A stretch of 64,000 bases of DNA. It comes from Rugosimonospora africana. Lineage in GTDB: Bacteria; Actinomycetota; Actinomycetes; Mycobacteriales; Micromonosporaceae. Position 1 is the first letter of the stretch. Every line of letters starts with the position of its first letter. The notes below the pieces were generated by a model. That model made no database searches and was not told where the DNA came from. It worked only from the letters and a program-made list of their open reading frames with translations. The position numbers were made by a program, and so were the translations under genes. The stretch spans positions 186,001 to 250,000 of the forward strand of contig NZ_BONZ01000027.1 in NCBI RefSeq assembly GCF_016862975.1. Reading direction: 5' to 3'. Of the stretch, positions 16,372-23,092 are shown in pieces.

Positions 16372-17319
16372 ATGTCGCAGTACAGCTCGATTCCCGAGTC
16401 CAGTTCCACCCCCGAGTCCGGTTCCGTCCCGGCCTCCGGGCCCAGCCCGGCGTCCGGCTCGGCTCCGGCGGCTGACTGGGGGGCCGTCGTCGGCACGCTG
16501 CGCGCGGCCGGATGCGTGTTCGCCGAGGACGAGGCGCGGTTGCTCATTGAGGCGGCGGATACGCCGGCGGCGCTGCGGGACATGGTCGCCCAACGGGTCG
16601 CCGGGCTGCCACTCGAACACATTGTCGGCTGGGTCGAGTTCTGCGGGCTGCGTGTCGCCGTCGATCCGGGGGTTTTCGTGCCGCGCCAGCGAACCGGACT
16701 GCTCGTGCGCCGGGCCGCGGCCCAAGCCGCCTCGGCGCCGGGGTCGGTGACGGGGCCAGCGGCGGCGGGACCAGCGGCGGGACCAGCGGCGGCGGATCCA
16801 ACCGCGGCGGCGCGACCAGTGGTGGTGGATCTGGCGTGCGGATCGGGTGCCGTCGGCATGGCGGTCGCCGCGCTGGTGCCGAACGCGGCGTTGTACGCGG
16901 TGGACATCGAGCCGGCCGCCGTACGGTGCGCGCGGCGCAACCTCACTCCGATCGGCGGGCAGGTGTACGAGGGCGACCTGTACGCTCCCCTGCCGGATCG
17001 CCTGCGCGGCCACGTCGACGTGGTGGTGGCCAACGTGCCGTACGTGCCCACGGACGCGGTGGGTCTGATGCCGCGCGAGGCTCGGGATCACGAGCCGCGG
17101 GTGACTCTGGACGGCGGGTTCGATGGCCTGGACGTGCTGCGCCGGGTGGCGCAACGGGCCGGCGACTGGCTCGTTCCCGGCGGACAGGTGCTGATGGAGA
17201 TTGGCGAGGACCAGGCGGACGCGGCGGTGGGCGCGCTCACCGGAACCGGTCTCGCCGCCGCCGTGGAGAACGACGACGATCTGCACGCCTGGATCGTGGT
17301 CGGCCGCCGGCAGCGATAG
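16372..17319 (+). CDS. Putative protein N5-glutamine methyltransferase (PrmC-related)
   Basis: This 315-residue protein has a PrmC/HemK-type SAM fold: VVDLACGSGAVGMAVA (motif I, about residues 144-159), VDIEPAAVRCARRN, and the catalytic tetrapeptide as NVPY (ANVPYVP) instead of NPPY. The NVPY form is typical of the actinobacterial PrmC-related subgroup, not of the release-factor enzyme itself. The N-terminal 35 residues and the 15-20 residues before motif I are low-complexity Ser/Pro and Pro/Ala/Gly repeats. GAAGGG precedes the ATG by six bases. The substrate is unproven. Confidence 0.8.
   Translation: MSQYSSIPESSSTPESGSVPASGPSPASGSAPAADWGAVVGTLRAAGCVFAEDEARLLIEAADTPAALRDMVAQRVAGLPLEHIVGWVEFCGLRVAVDPGVFVPRQRTGLLVRRAAAQAASAPGSVTGPAAAGPAAGPAAADPTAAARPVVVDLACGSGAVGMAVAALVPNAALYAVDIEPAAVRCARRNLTPIGGQVYEGDLYAPLPDRLRGHVDVVVANVPYVPTDAVGLMPREARDHEPRVTLDGGFDGLDVLRRVAQRAGDWLVPGGQVLMEIGEDQADAAVGALTGTGLAAAVENDDDLHAWIVVGRRQR
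16396..16467 (+). repeat. 18-bp tandem repeat in the PrmC-like N-terminus
   Basis: Four degenerate 18-bp units start at 16396, 16414, 16432 and 16450 (first unit GAGTCCAGTTCCACCCCC). They encode the six-residue ESSSTP/ESGSVP/ASGPSP/ASGSAP series. A second Gly/Pro/Ala array of mixed period lies in the same gene near 16750-16815. Confidence 0.75.
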
Positions 17320-17520
17320 GTTCTCCGGCCGTCGCCGGTGCGCAGGGTGACCTCGACCCGGTCGTCGCCCGCGCAACGGGCTGGCAGCGTGCCGACAGCG
17401 CGGTAGCAGGGCGGGAGCAGAGCGCGGGCAGAGCCGTGACAGTGCCGCGGCGCACGATGGCCAGACGCCCGCACCTGCGGGCGGGACGCGGAGCGCCGGG
17501 CCGAAGTGGCACGACACGGC

Positions 17521-17550
17521 CACCGATGTGACTTCCACCGATGTGATTTC
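17521..17550 (+). repeat. 15-bp duplication in the binding-protein leader
   Basis: CCACCGATGTGACTT (17521-17535) is followed directly by a copy with one C-to-T change (17536-17550). It lies 27 bases before the ATG of the oligopeptide-binding protein, outside any gene, and so is not explained by protein-level selection. Confidence 0.8.
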
Positions 17551-17576
17551 CTCGCGACGGCGGGGTGGAGGAGACG

Positions 17577-19286
17577 ATGCGAATCCCCAGGGCCTCGACC
17601 GGCCTGATACCACTGGTCGCGGGTGCGTTGCTCGTACTGACGGCGTGCGGCGGATCGGGCGCGCCCGTCAGCGGCGGCGGAAACCAGGGAAGTCTCGCGG
17701 ACTGCGCGAGCAAGCCGACCACCTGCAACAGTGGGAAGACCAAGCCGGGCGGCATCTTCACGTACACGATCGAGAAGACGATCAGCAACTGGAACGTGAA
17801 CAGTTCGGAGGGCAACTCCTTCGACTTCGTCGAGGTGCTCGACGGCGTGCTGCCCAACGTGTGGAACGTCAGCCCGGACTACTCGGTCACGCTGAACACC
17901 GACCTGATGGTCTCGGCGGAGCAGACCAGCGACAAACCACAGACAATCGTCTACAAGATTAAGCCGGATGCGGTGTGGAACGACGGCCAGCCGGTCACCG
18001 CCGACGATTTCATCTACCAGTGGCAGACGTCGGACGGCGTGCACTGCAAGGCGTGCTCGACGGCGAACTCGAGCGGGTTCGACCAGATCAAGTCGATCAC
18101 CCCGTCCGACGGGGGCAAGACCGCGACCGTGGTGTTCTCGACGCCGTACGCGGACTGGAAGGCGCTGTTCTCCAACCTGTACCCGGCGCACATCGCGGCA
18201 CAGCACGGCGACCTGGCCGCCTCGTACGAGTGGTTCGGCCAGAACACGCCGAACTACTCGGCCGGCCCGTACGTCATCACCGGGTACGCGAAGGACGTCT
18301 CGATCACCGAAACGCCCAACCCGAAGTGGTACGGCCAGACCAAGCCGAGCCTGGACAAGCTGGTGTTCCGCATCATCACCGACCAGAACCAGGAAGTCCC
18401 GGCCCTGCAGAACAACGAGGTGCAGGGCATCTACCCGCAGCCCACCGCCGACATCGTCCAGCAGGTCAGGCAGATCAGTGGCGTGCAGAGCTACCTGGGC
18501 AAGGGGCTGACCTGGGAGCACCTGGACCTGAACCTGCAGAACCCGCTGCTCGGGGACCTCAAGTTGCGCCAGGCCATCTTCACCGCGGTGAACCGCAAGG
18601 ACGTCATCGCCAAGACGATCGGCCAGTTCGTACCGAACGCCGAACCGTTGAACAGTCACAACTTCGTGCCGGGCCAGCCGGGGTACCAGGACGTGGTCAG
18701 CTCGACCGGACAGGGCAGCGGCGACCTGGCCAAGGCCAAGGCATACCTGACCGGCGCCGGCTACACCGGTGTGGGTACCGCGCTGAAGACGCCGACGGGC
18801 AAGGACGTGGCGCTGCGGTGCTCGTTCACGCAGGGGAACACGCTGCGCCAGCAGACCTGCGAACTGATCCAGAGCGAACTCGGCGCACTGGGCATCAAGG
18901 TCACGCCGACGCAGCTCGGCGACCTGTCCGGCACCCTGCACTCGGGCGACTACGACCTGTTGCTGTTCGCCTGGATCGGTACCCCGTTCAACTTCTCCGG
19001 CGCCTGGCAACTGTGGGGCAGCACCAGTGACAGCAACTACGGTCACTGGACGAACGCGCAGAGCGACGCCCTGCTCAAGGACGCGGCCAGCCAGACCGAT
19101 CCGAAGAAGGCGACCGAAGACCTCAACCAGGCCGATCAGATCATGTCCAACGACGCGTACGTCCTGCCGCTGTTCGAGAAGCCCACGTTCCTCGCGGTGT
19201 ACTCGAACATGGCGAACATCCGGGACAACGCCACCAGCGTCGGGCCGCCGTACAACGTACAGGAGTGGGGAGAGCGCGTGTCCTGA
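17577..19286 (+). CDS. Oligopeptide-type ABC transporter substrate-binding lipoprotein
   Basis: This 569-residue family 5 extracellular solute-binding protein (OppA/DppA type) has a lipoprotein signal (LLVLTACGGSG; the Cys is the lipid-modified residue near 24), an N-terminal GGIFTYTIEKTISNWN entry, the FVEVLDGVLPNVWNVSPDYSVTLNTDL segment and PLLGDLKLRQAIFTAVNRKDV. It would bind peptides or similar solutes outside the membrane for import. GGAGGAG lies four bases before the ATG at 17577. No permease or ATPase gene lies nearby, so it is an orphan that must use a system encoded elsewhere. It is monocistronic, with a strong terminator downstream. Confidence 0.9.
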   Translation: MRIPRASTGLIPLVAGALLVLTACGGSGAPVSGGGNQGSLADCASKPTTCNSGKTKPGGIFTYTIEKTISNWNVNSSEGNSFDFVEVLDGVLPNVWNVSPDYSVTLNTDLMVSAEQTSDKPQTIVYKIKPDAVWNDGQPVTADDFIYQWQTSDGVHCKACSTANSSGFDQIKSITPSDGGKTATVVFSTPYADWKALFSNLYPAHIAAQHGDLAASYEWFGQNTPNYSAGPYVITGYAKDVSITETPNPKWYGQTKPSLDKLVFRIITDQNQEVPALQNNEVQGIYPQPTADIVQQVRQISGVQSYLGKGLTWEHLDLNLQNPLLGDLKLRQAIFTAVNRKDVIAKTIGQFVPNAEPLNSHNFVPGQPGYQDVVSSTGQGSGDLAKAKAYLTGAGYTGVGTALKTPTGKDVALRCSFTQGNTLRQQTCELIQSELGALGIKVTPTQLGDLSGTLHSGDYDLLLFAWIGTPFNFSGAWQLWGSTSDSNYGHWTNAQSDALLKDAASQTDPKKATEDLNQADQIMSNDAYVLPLFEKPTFLAVYSNMANIRDNATSVGPPYNVQEWGERVS

Positions 19287-19307
19287 CCCAGTCGGCAGGC
19301 ACGGAAC

Positions 19308-19344
19308 CGTGGCGCCAACCGTCAGCTGGACGGTTGGCGCCACG
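19308..19344. terminator. Bidirectional terminator, 16-bp stem
   Basis: The perfect 16-bp arm CGTGGCGCCAACCGTC (19308-19323) and its complement (19329-19344) flank an AGCTG loop. It separates the convergent binding-protein and SARP genes. Confidence 0.9.
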
Positions 19345-19361
19345 CGTGCGTACCGACGGCC

Positions 19362-21416
19362 TCACGGGTAACGGGCGGCCTCGCGCCCCCCGGGCAGGCG
19401 GCCGGCCGGCAGCGCGTACGACGCCGGCGCCCCGGCCGGATGCGCGCGCGGGCGGGTACCCGCCGGATCGCCCACGTACCAGTCGAGCAAGGCCCGGATC
19501 GCCATTCGGTCCTCGTCCACCGCCCGGGACAGCTCGGCGGCGTACGCGCGCAGGAGCCCGGGCATCCGGTACCGGCCGGTGGGCTGGCGTTCGAGCAGGT
19601 GCGCGCCGACCAGACGGTCGAGGATCGCACCGGTTTCCGGACGCGTGAGGCCCAGCAGGATCGCCGCGGCGGCCGGGTCGAGGTCGGCTCCCGGCTGCGC
19701 GCCGGCCAGCCGGAAGGCCCGGGCGGCGTCCGGATCGAGCGCGCGGTACGACCAGGACAGTACGGTTCGCATGTCGGTCAGGTCGTCGTCGCCGGTGCGC
19801 AACGCGTCGAGCCGGCCGTCCGGGCCGTCCAGTTCGGCGACGATGGCACTCAGGTCGCATCCGTTGCGCGCCAGGCGTTCCGCGACGATCCGCAGCGCCA
19901 GAGGCAGTCCGGCGCACCGGTCCACGACCTTCGCGATGTCGTCGTTGTCGTACCGGTGCGGGCCCGCCTCGGCGGTCGCGTCGAGCAGGGCGCGGGCGTC
20001 CGGGACGCGGATGCGGCCGAGGGCGACCCGGTACGCGCCGTCGTAGGCGACCAGGCCGCGCAGCTGGCTGCGACTGGTCACCACGACCAGGCAACCGGGG
20101 CCGGGCAACAGCGGGCGTACCTGTGCGGCGTCGCGCGCGTTGTCCAGCAGTACCACCATCCGGCGCGCACCGATGGCGGTACGCAGCAGGCTGGCCCGCT
20201 CGTCGAGCCCGGGCGGGATGTCTTCGGCCGGTACCCGCAGTTCGTGTAGCAGGCTTTCCAGCGCCCGCTCCGGGGCGAGCGGCGCGTGCGGCCCGTAGCC
20301 GCGCAGGTCGAGGTGCAACCGGCCGTCGGGAAACCGGTCGTGTTGCCGGTCGGCCCAGCACAGCGCGAGCGCGGTCTTGCCGATCCCGGCCGGCCCGACG
20401 AGCGCGGCGACGGTGGGCATCGAACCGTCGGCGGTGGCACTGGCCAGCCAGCGATCCAGGGCGTCGACCTCCCGGTGGCGCCCGAGCAGCCGCCGCGAGT
20501 CGGCGCCGGCACGGGCGGAAGCGTCGGTACTTCCCATGTCAGCGCCGGACGCGTCAGTGCCACCAATGTCAGCGCCGTCAGTGTCGATGCAGGCAACGTC
20601 GGCGCCGGAACGGTCGGGGCTGGGCGCGTCAGCCCTAGCCGGGCTGCCGGGGCCCGCGCTGTCGTCATCGCCGTGCAGCAGGCCGCGGTACAGGCTCTGC
20701 AGGGCGGCCGATGGGTCGATGCCCAGCTCGTCAGCCAACCGGGTGCGGACCGCGTGGTACGCCTGGATCGCCTCCGCGGGCCGGCCGGCCGCGATCAGCG
20801 CGACGATGAGCTGCCGCCACAGCGACTCCCGCAGCGGGTACCGGCCGGTCAGCTCGCGCAGTTCCGCGGTGACGGCGTCGTGCCGACCGGCTGCCAGGTC
20901 GAGTTCGACCCTGCGGTGCAGGGCGGCCAGCCGCTCTTCGATCAGCCCCGGGATCTCGTCGCGGTCGAGGCTCGGCGAGCGGACGCCGGTCAGCGGGTCG
21001 CCCCGCCACAGTCCCAGTGCCTCGCCGAGCAGTTCGCGGGCGGTACCGGGATGGTCGGCCGCGACCGCCTCGCCGACCAGGCGGCGGAACCGCAGCAGGT
21101 CGACGTGGTCCGGTTCGACGTCGAGCCGGTACCCGTCGCCGACGGTCGCGATCGCTCCCGGCCCGAGCGCCCGGCGCAGCCGCATGATGAGTGTCTGGAG
21201 GCTGCCCCGTACCCGTTCGGGCAGCCGATCGGGCCAGACGCGGTCGGCCAGCGCACCCCCGCCGACCGGCCGGCCGGCGGCCGAGGCGAGGACGGCGAGG
21301 ACCACGGCGAGCTTCTCCCCGGCCAGGACGACGGGCTCACCGTCCCGGCTCACCTCCAGCGGCCCGAGGATGCCCACCCGTAACCCGTTGCCGTCCACCA
21401 CCAGCGCTTTCCGCAT
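19362..21416 (-). CDS. SARP/AfsR-type regulator (BTAD plus NB-ARC)
   Basis: This 684-residue regulator has an OmpR-like winged helix (about 12-100), a BTAD (about 108-250), a Gly/Asp/Ala-rich linker (255-305) made of 15-bp DNA repeats, and an NB-ARC-type ATPase with P-loop GPAGIGKT (341-348) and the GLPLAL motif. The protein ends in a short helical region with no TPR array. SARPs activate secondary-metabolite or development genes. No biosynthetic cluster is in the window, so its target is unknown. ATG 21416 is chosen because GGGAAAAGG precedes it; the frame extends to 21488. Confidence 0.9.
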   Translation of the reverse strand: MRKALVVDGNGLRVGILGPLEVSRDGEPVVLAGEKLAVVLAVLASAAGRPVGGGALADRVWPDRLPERVRGSLQTLIMRLRRALGPGAIATVGDGYRLDVEPDHVDLLRFRRLVGEAVAADHPGTARELLGEALGLWRGDPLTGVRSPSLDRDEIPGLIEERLAALHRRVELDLAAGRHDAVTAELRELTGRYPLRESLWRQLIVALIAAGRPAEAIQAYHAVRTRLADELGIDPSAALQSLYRGLLHGDDDSAGPGSPARADAPSPDRSGADVACIDTDGADIGGTDASGADMGSTDASARAGADSRRLLGRHREVDALDRWLASATADGSMPTVAALVGPAGIGKTALALCWADRQHDRFPDGRLHLDLRGYGPHAPLAPERALESLLHELRVPAEDIPPGLDERASLLRTAIGARRMVVLLDNARDAAQVRPLLPGPGCLVVVTSRSQLRGLVAYDGAYRVALGRIRVPDARALLDATAEAGPHRYDNDDIAKVVDRCAGLPLALRIVAERLARNGCDLSAIVAELDGPDGRLDALRTGDDDLTDMRTVLSWSYRALDPDAARAFRLAGAQPGADLDPAAAAILLGLTRPETGAILDRLVGAHLLERQPTGRYRMPGLLRAYAAELSRAVDEDRMAIRALLDWYVGDPAGTRPRAHPAGAPASYALPAGRLPGGREAARYP
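20521..20640 (-). repeat. Eight 15-bp units in the SARP linker
   Basis: Exactly 120 bp split into eight degenerate 15-bp units (for example ATGTCAGCGCCGGAC at 20536 and ATGTCAGCGCCGTCA at 20566). They encode five-residue GADxx/GTDAS units between the DNA-binding and ATPase halves of the regulator. Copy number could set the linker length. Confidence 0.85.
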
Positions 21417-21540
21417 CCTTTTCCCGCACCCGTTCCCCGCATAGAACCATCCGTATCCACCCAGACAGACCTCCGGCGTCGGCGCCAAGCTGCACCCGTG
21501 TTCGTTTCGTGATTGCCGGCACGCCCGGTGGGGGTCGCCG

Positions 21541-21600
21541 GCACGACCGCCGGCACGACCGCCGGCACGACCGGCGGCACCACCGCCGACACGACCGCCG
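21541..21600 (+). repeat. Five 12-bp units upstream of the PadR gene
   Basis: The unit GCACGACCGCCG is repeated at 21541, 21553, 21565, 21577 and 21589, with one to two changes per copy. The array is non-coding and ends six bases before the -35 of the PadR promoter. Confidence 0.85.
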
Positions 21601-21606
21601 GCATGG

Positions 21607-21659
21607 TTGACGGGCCGGCGGCCGACCTACATACTCCGTAACTACTTACTGGGTAAGTA
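21607..21659 (+). promoter_or_regulatory. PadR-ABC operon promoter with operator at the start point
   Basis: A -35 TTGACG (21607-21612) and a -10 CATACT (21630-21635) are 17 bases apart. Just after the expected start point lies a perfect palindrome, TACTTAC (21643-21649) and GTAAGTA (21653-21659), separated by TGG. A repressor bound there would block initiation. The first gene encodes a PadR repressor, so autoregulation is the simplest reading. Confidence 0.7.
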
Positions 21660-21681
21660 CCACGGGGAGGCGGAGGATCGG

Positions 21682-22275
21682 ATGTCGGTTCGGCTGGGGT
21701 TGCTGGCGTTGTTCGCCGACGGGCCGAAGTACGGCTATCAGCTGCGCACCGAATTCGAGGCGCGTACCGGCGGCACCTGGCCGCTGAACGTCGGCCAGGT
21801 CTACACGACGTTGGAGCGGCTGGAGCGCGACGGCCTCGTCGCCGGGGCCGGGGCCAACGACGAGGGACGCACGGTCTATGCGATGACCGAGGCCGGTCGC
21901 GCCGCCCTGACCGCCTGGTTCGACACGCCGGTCGCCGAGATCGACCGGCCGCGCAACGAGCTGGCCATCAAGCTGCTGATGGCCGCGACCACCGAGGGCG
22001 TGGACGTGCCCGACGTGGTGCAGCGCCAGCGGACCGAGTCGATGCGGCTGCTGCGGGACTGCACCGGTCTGCGGCGGGACGCCGACGCGGCCGACGACAT
22101 GGCCGGGATGCTGCTGCTCGACAACGTCATCTTCGCGCTGGAGGGCGAGCTGCGCTGGCTGGACCACGTGGAAACGACGGTGCTGCGTCGCGGCGGCAAG
22201 GCGTTGCCGCCGGCGGTACTGCGACGCCGGCCCAGGGCCGGGGCGGCCCGGGATGCGGCAGGGCCGGCCCGGTGA
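21682..22275 (+). CDS. PadR-family transcriptional regulator
   Basis: This 197-residue protein has the N-terminal PadR winged helix (MSVRLGLLALFADGPKYGYQLRTEFE...VGQVYTTLERLERDGLV, about residues 1-55) and a C-terminal dimerisation domain. PadR proteins repress efflux or stress genes and let go when a ligand binds. ATG 21682 is supported by GGAGG eight bases upstream. It overlaps the ABC ATPase gene by four bases (GTGA), forming a regulator-transporter operon behind a promoter with a fitting palindrome. Confidence 0.9.
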   Translation: MSVRLGLLALFADGPKYGYQLRTEFEARTGGTWPLNVGQVYTTLERLERDGLVAGAGANDEGRTVYAMTEAGRAALTAWFDTPVAEIDRPRNELAIKLLMAATTEGVDVPDVVQRQRTESMRLLRDCTGLRRDADAADDMAGMLLLDNVIFALEGELRWLDHVETTVLRRGGKALPPAVLRRRPRAGAARDAAGPAR

Positions 22276-23006
22276 CTGCGGCGGTGACCGGGACGGTGCT
22301 GCGGTTCGACGGGGTCGGCCGGACGTACCGGTCGGGGACGACCACGGTACGGGCGCTGGACGGCGTGACGCTGGAGGTGGGCCCGGGCGAACTGGTGGCG
22401 GTGATGGGGCCCTCGGGTTCCGGCAAGTCGACCCTGTTGGCCATCGCCGGCGGGCTCGACGCCCCGACCACCGGACGGGTGTGGGTCGAAGGCCACGCGC
22501 TCGACGGCCTGTCCGCGACCGGCCTGGCCAGGCTGCGCCGGGACCACATCGGGTATGTGTTCCAGGACTTCAACCTCGTCTCCGGGCTGACCGCGGCGGA
22601 GAATGTGGCGCTGCCGCGCGAGCTGGCCGGCGCCGGAGTGCGTACGGCTCGGCGGGAGGCGCTGGCCGCACTGGCTGAGGTCGGGCTGTCCGGCGAGGCG
22701 GGCCGGTTCCCCGATCAGCTGTCCGGCGGGCAGCAGCAGCGGGTCGCGGTCGCCCGGGCGCTGATCGGGAGGCGGCGGCTGGTGCTGGCGGACGAGCCGA
22801 CCGGCGCGCTGGACTCGGCGACCGGGCAGACGGTACTGGAGGTGCTGCGCGCCCGGGTGGACGCGGGCGCGGCCGGCATCCTGGTCACGCACGAGAGCCG
22901 GTACGCGGGGTGGGCCGACCGGATCGTGTTCCTGCGAGACGGCCGGATCAGGGACTCGACGGGCGCACGGCCGCGTCCCGAGCAACTGCTCGGGGAGCCC
23001 CGGTGA
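22272..23006 (+). CDS. ABC transporter ATP-binding protein (MacB/LolD type)
   Basis: This 244-residue ATPase has Walker A GPSGSGKST (46-54), a Q-loop (about 98), the signature LSGGQ (150-154), Walker B VLADEP (171-176) and the H-loop His207. The sequence is closest to MacB/FtsE/LolD ATPases that power FtsX-type permeases. It overlaps the PadR gene upstream and the FtsX-like permease gene downstream by four bases each, so all three are translated together. The likely job is export of, or resistance to, a compound sensed by the PadR protein. Confidence 0.95.
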   Translation: MTAAVTGTVLRFDGVGRTYRSGTTTVRALDGVTLEVGPGELVAVMGPSGSGKSTLLAIAGGLDAPTTGRVWVEGHALDGLSATGLARLRRDHIGYVFQDFNLVSGLTAAENVALPRELAGAGVRTARREALAALAEVGLSGEAGRFPDQLSGGQQQRVAVARALIGRRRLVLADEPTGALDSATGQTVLEVLRARVDAGAAGILVTHESRYAGWADRIVFLRDGRIRDSTGARPRPEQLLGEPR

Positions 23007-23092
23007 CGGCGCGGGAGACTGTGACGGCGCGGGCTCTGGCGACGGCGCGGGCTCTGGTGACCGCACGGGCCCCGGTGGCGGCACGGGAGACG
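23003..23092 (+). repeat. Five 18-bp units at the permease start
   Basis: Units begin at 23003, 23021, 23039, 23057 and 23075 (first GTGACGGCGCGGGAGACT). Three of the four later units also begin with GTG in frame, or four of five counting the first, so the array multiplies potential start codons. Confidence 0.85.

Noticed and set aside
21607-21681. Longer start for the PadR gene at 21607 (TTG)
   Set aside because: This stretch contains the -35, -10 and palindrome of the promoter, and ATG 21682 has a strong ribosome site and the family's normal start.
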